This document shows positions 16,322 through 24,546 of a stretch of DNA of 64,000 nt, in pieces (the first letter of the stretch is position 1; each line of letters begins with the position of its first letter). This DNA is from Diaphorobacter caeni (lineage in GTDB: Bacteria > Pseudomonadota > Gammaproteobacteria > Burkholderiales > Burkholderiaceae_C): positions 62,001 through 126,000 of the forward strand of contig NZ_JADKYZ010000009.1 of assembly GCF_015354245.1 (NCBI RefSeq). Direction: 5' to 3'. The notes below the pieces were generated by a model. The model saw only the letters and a list, made by a program, of their open reading frames with translations. It was not told the DNA's origin and ran no database searches. Both the position numbers and the translations under genes were made by a program.

Positions 16322-17311
16322 ATGCGAATCATCCCCCGTAGATCGGCCTTGCACCAACTGGCATGGGCCGCCGTCGCCACCATCGGCGCAAGCGCCCTGC
16401 CCGCCGCCGCGCAAGAGGCGCCATCCGTGCGACTGCTCGTGGGTTATGCCGCCGGCGGCCCGGTCGATCAGGGCGCGCGGCTGGTCGGCGCCGCCCTTTC
16501 CAGGGAACTGGGCACGCCCGTCATCGTCGAGAACAAGCCCGGCGCCAATGCCACCGTCGCCGCCGCCGAGGTCTCGCGCGGCAAGCCCGATGGGCTGCTG
16601 CTCTGGTTCGCCGCCAGTCCCACGGTCACCATCAGCCCCAACGTGATGACCAAGATGCCGTTCGATCCGGCCAAGGATCTGACTCCGGTGTCGCCCGTGC
16701 TCAGCTACTACAACGTGCTCGTGGTGAACAACGACCAGCCCTTCAAGACGGCCGCAGAGCTGGTGGACTACGCCAAGACCCATCCCGGCACGCTGAGTTA
16801 CGGCTCCGCCGGCGTGGGCGGCTCCAACCACCTCGGCATGCTGCTGCTCGCCAGACGCAGCGGCGTGGAGCTCAACCACATTCCCTACAAGGGCAACGCA
16901 CCGGCAATGACGGACGTGATCGGCGGCCAGATCAGCATGATGATGGACATCATCAGCACGGCGAGCGGCTTCATCGCGAGCAAAAAGGTGCGCGCGATCG
17001 CCGTCACCTCACCACAGCGCAACGCCCTGCTTCCCGAGGTGCCCACCGTGGCCGAGTCGGGCATCGCCGCGCTCAAGGACTTTGACGTCGGCGGCTGGTA
17101 CGGCATCTACGGCCCCAAAGGCATGTCCCCCGAGCTGACCGCCAAGCTCAACAAGGCGGTGAACGCTGCGCTCAAACAGCCCGATCTCTCCAAGAGGCTC
17201 AAGGAACTGGGCTACGACGAATGGACCGGCGAGTCCCGCAAGCTCGCCGACCGCGCCGCCAAGGAACGCGCGATGTGGGCCACCGTCACTCAGGGCATCG
17301 TGGTGGATTGA
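16322..17311 (+). CDS. Bug/TctC-family tripartite tricarboxylate transporter substrate-binding protein
   Basis: 329 residues from the ATG at 16322. The export signal begins with Pro-Arg-Arg-Ser and ends at Ala-Ala-Ala-Gln near residue 31. The mature protein has the Bug fold markers VRLLVGYAAGGPVDQGARL, VENKPGANATVAAAEV, GSAGVGGSNHLGMLL and LNHIPYKGNAPAMTDVIGGQ. It binds a carboxylate in the periplasm. No TctA/TctB membrane genes are nearby, the usual orphan situation in this bacterial group. The position after the beta-oxidation genes suggests the ligand feeds that pathway. Confidence 0.92.
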   Translation: MRIIPRRSALHQLAWAAVATIGASALPAAAQEAPSVRLLVGYAAGGPVDQGARLVGAALSRELGTPVIVENKPGANATVAAAEVSRGKPDGLLLWFAASPTVTISPNVMTKMPFDPAKDLTPVSPVLSYYNVLVVNNDQPFKTAAELVDYAKTHPGTLSYGSAGVGGSNHLGMLLLARRSGVELNHIPYKGNAPAMTDVIGGQISMMMDIISTASGFIASKKVRAIAVTSPQRNALLPEVPTVAESGIAALKDFDVGGWYGIYGPKGMSPELTAKLNKAVNAALKQPDLSKRLKELGYDEWTGESRKLADRAAKERAMWATVTQGIVVD

Positions 17312-17322
17312 ACCGACCATGG

Positions 17323-17541
17323 GTCGCACTCCTCGCACCGGCCGAGACGCCCAAGCCGATTCAGGAAAAGCGCAACCGCGATTTCAACGCCGTGATGAAT
17401 GACCCCGCCGTGCGCCAGAAACTGTTCGAGGCCGGTGCCGAAGCCGATCCCGGAACGCAAGATCAGATGAAGAAACGCCTGCGCTCGGAAATCGAAAAAT
17501 GGGCCAAGGTGATCAAGGCGGCGGAAATCACGGCGAGCTGA
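17323..17541 (+). pseudogene. Remnant of a Bug/TctC gene (C-terminal 72 residues)
   Basis: In this frame the sequence reads LLAPAETPKPIQEKRNRDFN and continues through DPAVRQKLFEAGAEADPGTQ to a Lys-Trp-Ala-Lys-Val-Ile-Lys tail. That is the canonical C-terminal region of Bug proteins. The N-terminal three quarters are missing and the segment begins just after the stop of an intact Bug gene. It is not a repeat of that gene's own C-terminus, so it derives from a different paralogue. It is probably a relic of recombination between tandem Bug genes, and unlikely to be functional. Confidence 0.75.
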
Positions 17542-17580
17542 ACAGCCCGCGCCATCATGAGCCATGCACAATGTGCTCTC

Positions 17581-18027
17581 ATGACGTTTCCGTTTTCACT
17601 CCGCTCCCTCGCCCTCTCGCTGCTTCTCGCTGGCTCAACCGCCCCGGTCTTGGCCGAGATGACCCCGGCGCAGCGGGAATTTGCCGACTCGATGATTCTC
17701 TGCAACTCGCACGCATTGCTCCTGTACATGTACACACAAGGCGCGGACGGCAAGCCTCTGACCGGCGTGCCCAAACCGGTCGACTACAAGGAGCTGGCCA
17801 AGCAGACCGCAGGCAAGGAATACGTGGGCCAATGGCTCGAATCCAATACCGTGCGTGACAAGGCAGTCGCCCAACTTTCGGAGTTGCTGAACGCCAAACC
17901 CTACAACGGCTTGAGCGAAAAGGAACGTGACGACCACATGGCCGCCACCTGGTCCAAGATTGTCTCCACCTGCAATGAGTTCGCGGCAGCAGGCCCCGCC
18001 AAGGCTGCGCCCAAGAAGCGCAAATGA
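17581..18027 (+). CDS. Uncharacterised exported protein
   Basis: 148 residues from the ATG at 17581; an ATG at 17557 would add eight. A signal peptide (FSLRSLALSLLLAGSTAPVLA) precedes the mature helical protein, with Cys in ILCNSHALLL and another in IVSTCNEF, possibly a disulfide. The C-terminus is Lys/Ala-rich (Lys-Lys-Arg-Lys). I do not recognise the family. The isolated position between a Bug remnant and a small zinc-binding-like gene gives no functional clue. Confidence 0.7.
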   Translation: MTFPFSLRSLALSLLLAGSTAPVLAEMTPAQREFADSMILCNSHALLLYMYTQGADGKPLTGVPKPVDYKELAKQTAGKEYVGQWLESNTVRDKAVAQLSELLNAKPYNGLSEKERDDHMAATWSKIVSTCNEFAAAGPAKAAPKKRK

Positions 18028-18060
18028 AGCCCCTCAGCCAGCAAGTTGGAAAAATCCCCC

Positions 18061-18411
18061 ATGAAGCCGCCATATTGCTTTCTCTGTCACAGAGATTTTC
18101 ACAAGGAGAAAGGCGGGGATTTGGTGTATTTTTCTGACTACGTTCCCTTGGAAGAAGGGATGATGGGACATTCCAGCGGTTCGGAGTGGTTTTGCCCAGA
18201 GCATCAGGCCGCGGCAAATGCGCTCGCCTTCAAGACATCAAGCGAGGCGCTGCTTGACCTGCAACGCGAGTACGGGGAGTTTCCACCGCTTCCGCCTTTC
18301 GGACCCAACCCCGATCATGAAGCGAGGGAGCTGTCCGCAGGTGCGCTCATGCGCAAAATCGTTGACATCGTTCGCCGAATCACCGGGCGCGCAACTCCAA
18401 AAGACAAGTAG
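18061..18411 (+). CDS. Small Cys/His-containing hypothetical protein
   Basis: 116 residues from the ATG at 18061; a TTG at 18046 is also in frame. Near the N-terminus are Cys-Phe-Leu-Cys-His and, about 40 residues on, Phe-Cys-Pro-Glu-His, a possible C2-CH zinc site. The middle has LKTSSEALLD-like helices and a Pro-rich stretch (FPPLPPFGPNPDHEA); the C-terminus is basic. I do not recognise the family. Base composition is somewhat lower in G+C than the neighbouring metabolic genes. Confidence 0.6.
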   Translation: MKPPYCFLCHRDFHKEKGGDLVYFSDYVPLEEGMMGHSSGSEWFCPEHQAAANALAFKTSSEALLDLQREYGEFPPLPPFGPNPDHEARELSAGALMRKIVDIVRRITGRATPKDK

Positions 18412-18471
18412 CAATCGACCATCGGGGCCTTCATGAACGCGACGGGCTGTCCGTCAACGAGCGCCATCGCT

Positions 18472-18948
18472 TCACATAGCCTTGAATGCCTTGAGTTCTT
18501 TTGCGAGGCTCTCCTTGAATTTCTTGACTGTGCGAGACTCTGGCTTCCACCGATCTGTTTTGGCCAACCATGTATTGAAGTGGGCTTGTACAAACTGGTT
18601 TCCAGTTTCTGTGAGATCGATCGCAGCGATGTAGAAGTGTTCGGGACTCTGGCGGTATCTCTCCAGAAGATTGACCCGTGCCAACTTCAACTCGTCAAAC
18701 GCTTCTGCGACGCCAAGCGAGAACGTCAAGACGCTTTGTCGATAGACGGTGCTTTTGTTTCTTGGCAAGGCAAGCGGATTCGAAACATGGAGTGCGCCAA
18801 ATTGCTTCCACAAAGCATCGTTTAACTCGGAGAGAGCCTTATCGGCCGCAACTCTGACGCACGACATGCACGAGCCATCGTTGACCAACAGCGTACTCTC
18901 CAAGGCAAGAGCGCCACAGACGTTGCAAGCAAGGCGATTTGGTTCCAC
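18472..18948 (-). CDS. Hypothetical protein with an N-terminal zinc ribbon-like motif, start uncertain
   Basis: The minus-strand frame ends at 18472 and stays open far upstream into the alcohol dehydrogenase gene, but contains no ATG before the CysXXCys region. The GTG at 18948 (158 residues) is the best start I can propose; its ribosome site is weak. The protein shows Cys-Asn-Val-Cys and Cys-Met-Ser-Cys about 20 residues apart, then a helical domain ending in many Lys. The gene has clearly lower G+C than its neighbours, suggesting acquisition. It may be 5'-truncated. Function unknown. Confidence 0.5.
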   Translation of the reverse strand: MEPNRLACNVCGALALESTLLVNDGSCMSCVRVAADKALSELNDALWKQFGALHVSNPLALPRNKSTVYRQSVLTFSLGVAEAFDELKLARVNLLERYRQSPEHFYIAAIDLTETGNQFVQAHFNTWLAKTDRWKPESRTVKKFKESLAKELKAFKAM

Positions 18949-19069
18949 TGGTAACCTGAGGAAAGGTATCCCGCGAACTTGCGGAGTTGGCTGAACGATA
19001 CCGGATATGCAGGCACCACGGCAGCTCTCTATCGCATTTTTGTCGCCATTTGCATGGACGGTCCAGCCA

Positions 19070-20200
19070 TCATGCCCCCATGCGGATGATCTGCCGAATC
19101 GCCTCGCCCCGTGCCAGGCGGTCAAAGCCCTCGTTGATCTCATCGAGCGTGAGCATGCCGGTGACCAGTTGATCGACGGGCAGACGTCCCGCCTCGTACA
19201 AGGACAGATAACGTGCCACATCGCGGCGCGGCACACAGCTGCCCATGTAACTGCCTTTGAGCGTGCGTTCTTCCGCCACCAGATGCCATACCGGCAGACT
19301 GATCGCCTGCGCGTTGGCGGGCAGGCCCACGGTGATGGTGGTTCCGCCGCGCCGGGTGACGCGGTAAGCCAGTTCCAGCGCGGGCGCGGCGCCTACCATC
19401 TCGAATGCGTGATCGACGCCGCCGCCGGTCAGGTCGCGCACTTTCTGCACAACCTCCGGGTCGCTCGCGTTGAAGGTGTGCGTCGCGCCGAACGACAAGG
19501 CATGCGCCAGCTTGTCGTCGTTCAGGTCGATGGCAATGACGCGCGACGCTCCGGCGGCCACCGCGCCCATCACGCCCGACAGCCCCACTCCGCCCAGCCC
19601 GACGACCGCAACGCTCTCGCCGGGCTGTACCTTGGCCGTATTGGCGACCGCGCCAACGCCGGTCATCACCGCGCAGCCGAACAGTGCCGCGATTTCCAGC
19701 GGGATCAGCTCATCGATCTTCTGCACGCCGCGCCGCGACACGACCGCGTGTTCCGCAAAAGCGGACACGCCCACGAAGTGCGAAATGGACTCGCCATTCC
19801 TTGAAATGCGCCTTGCACCCGAGAGCAACGTGCCCGCGATCCCTGCCTGCGCGGCCGGTTCACACAGCACGGGACGCCCTTCGGCGCAGGGCATGCAATT
19901 GCCGCAGCCCGGCACGAAGAGCAGCACGACATGGTCACCGACCGCGATGTCATTCACGCCCTCGCCAAGCGCTTCTATCACGCCCGAGGCTTCGTGCCCG
20001 AGCACGATGGGCGTGGCCCGTGGGCGGTCGCCGTTGATGATGGACAGGTCCGAATGGCAGACCCCGGCGGCGGCAATGCGCACCAGCACCTCGCCGGGGC
20101 CCGGTGGCGCGAGTTCCACCTCCCAGATCTCCAGCGGCTTGCTCTGCGCGTAGGGCGCGGGCGCGCCGGTGCGGGTCAGTACGGCTGCGCGGGTCTTCAT
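19070..20200 (-). CDS. Zinc-dependent medium-chain alcohol dehydrogenase
   Basis: 376 residues from the ATG at 20200, which overlaps the preceding gene's stop as ATGA. Catalytic zinc ligands are in GVCHSD (Cys48) and GHEASG (His69), and the structural zinc lobe has Cys99, Cys102, Cys105 and Cys113. The NAD motif VVGLGGVGLSGVMG follows near residue 210. The length and sequence resemble class III-type/aryl alcohol dehydrogenases. It is coupled to the ABC-type binding protein gene, so it may oxidise an alcohol derived from the imported compound. Confidence 0.93.
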   Translation of the reverse strand: MKTRAAVLTRTGAPAPYAQSKPLEIWEVELAPPGPGEVLVRIAAAGVCHSDLSIINGDRPRATPIVLGHEASGVIEALGEGVNDIAVGDHVVLLFVPGCGNCMPCAEGRPVLCEPAAQAGIAGTLLSGARRISRNGESISHFVGVSAFAEHAVVSRRGVQKIDELIPLEIAALFGCAVMTGVGAVANTAKVQPGESVAVVGLGGVGLSGVMGAVAAGASRVIAIDLNDDKLAHALSFGATHTFNASDPEVVQKVRDLTGGGVDHAFEMVGAAPALELAYRVTRRGGTTITVGLPANAQAISLPVWHLVAEERTLKGSYMGSCVPRRDVARYLSLYEAGRLPVDQLVTGMLTLDEINEGFDRLARGEAIRQIIRMGA

Positions 20201-21420
20201 GTTGAACCTTTCACCAGCTTGCAGGTGCTTTTGGCGAGCGGCTTGAACGCCTGATCGCCGGGGATGGTCTTGAGCACTTTGTAGTAGTCCCACGGATACT
20301 GGGATTCCTCGGGCTTCTTCACCTCGACGAGGTACATGTCATGCACCATGCGGCCGTCCTCGCGCACCTTGCCGTTCTGCGAGAAGAAATCGGAGATCGG
20401 CATCGACTTGAGCTGCTTGGCCACCGCCAAACCATCATCGGTGCCTGCCGCCTGGACGGCCATGAGGAAATGCGTGACGGCCGAGTAGCCGCCCGCATGC
20501 ACCATCGACGGCATCTTCTTCATCTTCTCAAAGAAGCGCCGCGCCCATTGGCGCGACTCGGGCGTGCGGTCCCAGTAGAAGCCCGTTGCAAACACCATGC
20601 CCTGACCCTGCTTGAGCCCGAGCGCGTGCACGTCGTTGATGAACATGATGGTCGGCACGACGGTCTGCTTCCTGGTGATGCCGAATTCGTTGGCAGCCTT
20701 GATGGTGTTGACCGTGTCGGCCGTGGCGTTCGCGAGCGCGATCACCGAGGCCTTGGACGACTGGGCCTGCAGCAGGAACGACGAGAAATCGCTGGCGTTG
20801 AGCGGGTGGTAGGTGGCGCCGACGATGCGCCCACCGCCCTCGCCCACGAACTCGTTGAGATTGGCCGTCATCGCCTTGCCGAACGCGTAGTCCACGCCGA
20901 TGATGAACCAGTCCTTCTTGCCCTGCGCCAGAATGCCGCGCACCGCGCTGTTGCCGAGAGCGTAGCTGTCATAGGTGTAGTGGATACTGGTCGCGGCGCA
21001 ATGCTCGTTGGTGAGGATGTCCGAGGCGCCGCCGGTGTTCATCACCATCTTGTTGCGCTCGCGGGCCAGGTTGTTGACCGCCACCGCGACCGAGGAATTG
21101 TTGAGGTCCATGATCAGGTCCACACCCTCGCGGTCGAACCAGTTGCGCGCGGCCGTCGCGCCCACGTCGGCCTTGTTCTGGTGGTCCGCAAAGACCAGTT
21201 CGATCTTCTTGCCCAGCACCGTTCCTCCAAAATCCTGGATCGCCATGCGTGCCGCCTCCACCGAGCCCCGGCCCGCCGTGTCGGCATAGAGCCCGCTCAT
21301 GTCGCTGAGCACGCCGATTTTCACCACATCGTCGGAAATCCCGGCGGCCTGCGCCGCACCTCCGACACTGGTGCAGGCCAGCGCGCCCGCCTGTAGAAAC
21401 CGCATGAATCTGGAACGCAT
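20197..21420 (-). CDS. ABC transporter substrate-binding protein (branched-chain amino-acid/urea type)
   Basis: 407 residues from the ATG at 21420, which has AGGAGA upstream. A signal peptide ends near Ala-Ala-Gln-Ala. The mature part has the type I periplasmic binding (Leu/Ile/Val) signature IKIGVLSDMSGLYAD-like start, MAIQDFGGTVLGKKIELVFA, DLNNSSVAVAVNNLARERNK and FNASDFSSFLLQAQ-like segments. Such proteins deliver amino acids, amides or aromatic acids to ABC importers. No permease or ATPase genes are adjacent. It is translationally coupled to the alcohol dehydrogenase. Confidence 0.9.
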   Translation of the reverse strand: MRSRFMRFLQAGALACTSVGGAAQAAGISDDVVKIGVLSDMSGLYADTAGRGSVEAARMAIQDFGGTVLGKKIELVFADHQNKADVGATAARNWFDREGVDLIMDLNNSSVAVAVNNLARERNKMVMNTGGASDILTNEHCAATSIHYTYDSYALGNSAVRGILAQGKKDWFIIGVDYAFGKAMTANLNEFVGEGGGRIVGATYHPLNASDFSSFLLQAQSSKASVIALANATADTVNTIKAANEFGITRKQTVVPTIMFINDVHALGLKQGQGMVFATGFYWDRTPESRQWARRFFEKMKKMPSMVHAGGYSAVTHFLMAVQAAGTDDGLAVAKQLKSMPISDFFSQNGKVREDGRMVHDMYLVEVKKPEESQYPWDYYKVLKTIPGDQAFKPLAKSTCKLVKGST

Positions 21421-21735
21421 CCGTTGTCTCCTGTGAACTTGTGGCATGAGGAAGCAAGAGTCCGCTCCCACCGCCTTCCAAACCGGTATGGGAGCCGCGT
21501 CGGATGCTAGTTCTCGCCGCTGCCGGGTGCCTATGCGCGGTTGTGAAAGCGCGGCTTCAGCGCGAATGAAGCCGGGTTAACACGCAGTGCAAAGCGACGC
21601 AGAATCCGCCAGAGGGAACATTCCACAGCCGCGAGAAGCCTCCCTTTCAGAATGCCGAATTGCTGGCTCCTCCCCTGACAGGCATGCTGGGACAATGAAC
21701 GAAGCACCGGTCACACAACACAGGAGACACAGCAC
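21421..21735. other. Intergenic region, 315 bp, divergent promoter region
   Basis: It separates the minus-strand binding-protein gene from the plus-strand DUF35 gene and must contain both promoters. The only clear structure is an 8-bp perfect inverted repeat, CGGCTTCA (21552-21559) with TGAAGCCG (21567-21574), around a 7-base spacer. It could be an operator or a short hairpin. A ribosome site (AGGAGA) precedes 21736. Confidence 0.55.
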
Positions 21736-22146
21736 ATGCAAATGAGCGCACAGACGCATTACCAGGCCGAGCTGGACGCCGGCCGTTTCTGCATTCAGCA
21801 GTGTCCGCAATGCAGCGAACACGTCTTCACGCCGCGCGAGCTGTGTCCGCACTGCGGCGCCAGCCCGCTCAAGTGGGTGCGGGCCAGTGGCCTCGGCGTC
21901 GTTTACTCGACCAGCACCATCGCCCGCAAGCCTGACGCAGGGGGCGACTACAACGTGGCGCTCATCGATCTCGACGAGGGCGTGAGGATGATGAGTCGCG
22001 TCGAGCTCGTTGCGCCCGATGAGGTCCGCATCGGCCAGCGCGTGCAGGCCCATGTGGCGCAGCGCGACGGGCGCGGCCTGGTGCTGTTCCATCCCGCCGA
22101 TGCGTCATCCGGCGTTGAAACCGGTGCTGAAGGGAGCGCAGCATGA
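21736..22146 (+). CDS. DUF35 OB-fold/zinc-ribbon protein (acyl-CoA-associated)
   Basis: 136 residues from the ATG at 21736, preceded by AGGAGA. The zinc-ribbon ligands Cys-Pro-Gln-Cys and Cys-Pro-His-Cys are at about 26-48, followed by a small beta-barrel (LGVVYSTSTIARKPDAGGDY, VALIDLDEGVRMMSRVE) as in DUF35 proteins. These proteins bind CoA thioesters and pair with thiolase-like enzymes. The next gene starts inside this one (ATGA) and encodes such a thiolase-like partner, so a complex is likely. Confidence 0.88.
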   Translation: MQMSAQTHYQAELDAGRFCIQQCPQCSEHVFTPRELCPHCGASPLKWVRASGLGVVYSTSTIARKPDAGGDYNVALIDLDEGVRMMSRVELVAPDEVRIGQRVQAHVAQRDGRGLVLFHPADASSGVETGAEGSAA

Positions 22147-23348
22147 GCATTCCCCAGTCGCATCTCGACGCAGCCAAGGCCAACCGCCATCTGCGCGGCA
22201 GCGTAGCCATCGCAGGAGCCGCCACATACGGCTGCGGTGAATCCCCCGGCATGGACGACATGACCCTGCTCGTGCGCGCCGCCCATGCCGCAGTGACCGA
22301 CGCGGGCCTGACCATGCAGGACATTGACGGCCTCGCCACCTGCAGCGTGAACTCCGGCATGTGGACCATGCCGGTGATTGAGCATCTTGGCATCAACCCG
22401 ACCTATGTGGACGGCACGATGGTGGGCGGCAGCAGTTTCATCGCTCACCTGCTGCCCGCCGTGCGCGCGCTCCATGCGGGGCAATGCAATGCGGTGCTGA
22501 TCTGCTACGGCAGCGCGCAGCGCTCGGCCGCGTTCGGTCGCAAGGAGAGCATCGCGGCACGCCGCTTCATGGACCCGCAGCCCTACGAGCATCCGTTTGA
22601 GCCCGTGTTGCCCGTGACGGCCTACGCGCTCGCCGCCGCACGGCACATGCACGAATTCGGCACCACGCGCGAGCAATTGGCCGAGGTGGCCGTGGCCGCA
22701 CGCGGTTGGGCACAGCAGAACCCGGAAGCCTTCATGCGCGATCCGCTGTCCATCGATGACGTGCTGAAATCCCGCCGCGTCGCGAGCCCGCTCGGCGTGC
22801 GCGACTGCTGTCTGGTCACCGACGGCGCGGGCGCGATCGTACTGACCCGCGCCGACCGCGCCCGCGATCTCAAGCAGCCACCCATCCATGTGCTCGGAAG
22901 CGCCACGGCCTGCTGGAACCGGCAGATCTCCTGCATGCCCGACCTCACGACCACCGCGGCCGCACAGTCGGGCCCGCAGGCCTTCGCGATGGCCGGCCTC
23001 GCCGCCAAGGACATGGACATGGCCCAGCTCTACGATGCCTTCACCATCAACACCATCCTGTTCCTCGAAGACCTAGGCTTCTGCAAGAAGGGCGAAGGCG
23101 GCGCGTTCGTTCAGAACGGCGCGATCGCGCCGGGCGGACGGCTGGCGGTCAACACCAACGGCGGCGGCCTCTCGTGCGTGCATCCCGGCATGTACGGCAT
23201 CTTCACGCTGATCGAGGCCGTGCGCCAGTTGCGTGGACAAGCCGGACAGCGCCAACTGGCGCGCGCACGCACCGCCGTCTGCCATGGCAATGGCGGCACG
23301 CTCTCGAGCCAGGCCACGGCGATTCTGGGCACGGCCGAAACCGTTTGA
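22143..23348 (+). CDS. Thiolase-like protein (SCP-x/Ltp2 type)
   Basis: 401 residues, starting at the ATG at 22143 that overlaps the DUF35 stop. The thiolase fold is visible (AAHAAVTDAGLTMQDIDGLA, NTNGGGLSCVHPGMYGIFTL, CHGNGGTLSSQATAILG). The position of the usual nucleophilic Cys reads MVGGSSFIAHL without Cys. Loss of this Cys together with a DUF35 partner is typical of Ltp2-type retro-aldolases, whereas true thiolases keep it. It may cleave a beta-hydroxyacyl-CoA by a retro-aldol reaction rather than thiolysis. The exact substrate is unknown. Confidence 0.85.
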   Translation: MSIPQSHLDAAKANRHLRGSVAIAGAATYGCGESPGMDDMTLLVRAAHAAVTDAGLTMQDIDGLATCSVNSGMWTMPVIEHLGINPTYVDGTMVGGSSFIAHLLPAVRALHAGQCNAVLICYGSAQRSAAFGRKESIAARRFMDPQPYEHPFEPVLPVTAYALAAARHMHEFGTTREQLAEVAVAARGWAQQNPEAFMRDPLSIDDVLKSRRVASPLGVRDCCLVTDGAGAIVLTRADRARDLKQPPIHVLGSATACWNRQISCMPDLTTTAAAQSGPQAFAMAGLAAKDMDMAQLYDAFTINTILFLEDLGFCKKGEGGAFVQNGAIAPGGRLAVNTNGGGLSCVHPGMYGIFTLIEAVRQLRGQAGQRQLARARTAVCHGNGGTLSSQATAILGTAETV

Positions 23349-23376
23349 ACCGTTTGAGCACAAGGAGCCTCACCCC

Positions 23377-24531
23377 ATGATTCGTGATCAGGAAACGCTC
23401 GAAGCCCTGCTCGACAGCGTGCGCCGCTTTGTGCGCGAACGGCTTGTGCCTGCGGAGAACATCGTCGCCGAAACCGACGAAATCCCCGAGTCCATCGTCC
23501 AGGAGATGCGCGAGCTGGGCCTCTTCGGCATGACGATTCCCGAGCGCTACGGCGGTCTGGAACTCACCATGGAAGAGGAAGTGCGCGTACTCTTCGAGCT
23601 CTGCCAGACCTCGCCCGCCTTCCGCTCGGTGATCGGCACCACGGTGGGCATCGGCTCGCAGGGCATTCTGATGGACGGCACGCCGGAGCAGCAGGAGACA
23701 TGGCTGCCCCGTCTCGCCACGGGCGAGCTCATGGCCTCGTTCGCGCTGACGGAGCCCGAGGCGGGATCGGACGCCGCATCCCTGCGCACCACCGCCATCC
23801 GCGATGGCGACGCCTATGTCGTCAACGGCAACAAGCGCTTCATCACCAACGCGCCGCATGCGGGCCTGTTCACCCTGATGGCGCGCACCGATCCGTCCAA
23901 CAAGGGCTCCGGAGGCGTCTCGGCCTTCATCCTCGACGCGAAATCGCCCGGCATCAGCTTCGGCAAGAACGACGTGAAGATGGGCCAGCGCGGCGCGCAC
24001 ACCTGTGACGTGTTCTTCGACAACGTTCGCGTGCCGGCCGCCAACCTCATCGGCCTCAAGGAAGGCCAAGGGTTCAGGACCGCGATGAAGGTGCTCGATA
24101 AGGGTCGCATCCACATCGCCGCCGTCGCCGTGGGCGTCGCCAAGCGCATTCTTCGCGACGCGTTGAACTACGCGCTGGAACGCAAGCAGTTCGGCCAGCC
24201 GATCAGTGAATTCCAGCTCGTTCAGGCCATGCTCGCTGACAGTCAAGCCGAACTCTACGCGGCTGAGTGCATGGTGGTCGATGCCGCCCGCCGCCGCGAC
24301 GAGGGCCGCAACGTCTCGACCGAAGCCTCCTGCGCCAAGATGTTCGCCACTGAAATGTCGGGCCGCGTGGCCGACCGCGCGGTGCAGATCCTCGGCGGCT
24401 CGGGGTATCTGGCCGAGTTCGGCATCGAGCGCTTCTACCGCGACGTGCGGCTTTTCCGCCTGTATGAAGGCACGACGCAGATCCAGCAGATCATCATCGC
24501 CCGCAACATGATCCGCGAGGCCAAATTGTAG
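23377..24531 (+). CDS. Acyl-CoA dehydrogenase
   Basis: 384 residues from the ATG at 23377, which has AAGGAG upstream. FAD-binding and active-site markers are complete: FALTEPEAGSDAASLRTTA, VNGNKRFITNAP, RKQFGQPISEFQLVQAMLAD, QILGGSGYLAEFGIERFYRD and the C-terminal LYEGTTQIQQ containing the catalytic Glu. It introduces an alpha-beta double bond in an acyl-CoA, passing electrons to ETF. It is the third gene of the DUF35, thiolase-like, dehydrogenase operon. Confidence 0.95.
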   Translation: MIRDQETLEALLDSVRRFVRERLVPAENIVAETDEIPESIVQEMRELGLFGMTIPERYGGLELTMEEEVRVLFELCQTSPAFRSVIGTTVGIGSQGILMDGTPEQQETWLPRLATGELMASFALTEPEAGSDAASLRTTAIRDGDAYVVNGNKRFITNAPHAGLFTLMARTDPSNKGSGGVSAFILDAKSPGISFGKNDVKMGQRGAHTCDVFFDNVRVPAANLIGLKEGQGFRTAMKVLDKGRIHIAAVAVGVAKRILRDALNYALERKQFGQPISEFQLVQAMLADSQAELYAAECMVVDAARRRDEGRNVSTEASCAKMFATEMSGRVADRAVQILGGSGYLAEFGIERFYRDVRLFRLYEGTTQIQQIIIARNMIREAKL

Positions 24532-24546
24532 CGAACGCTCACCGGA

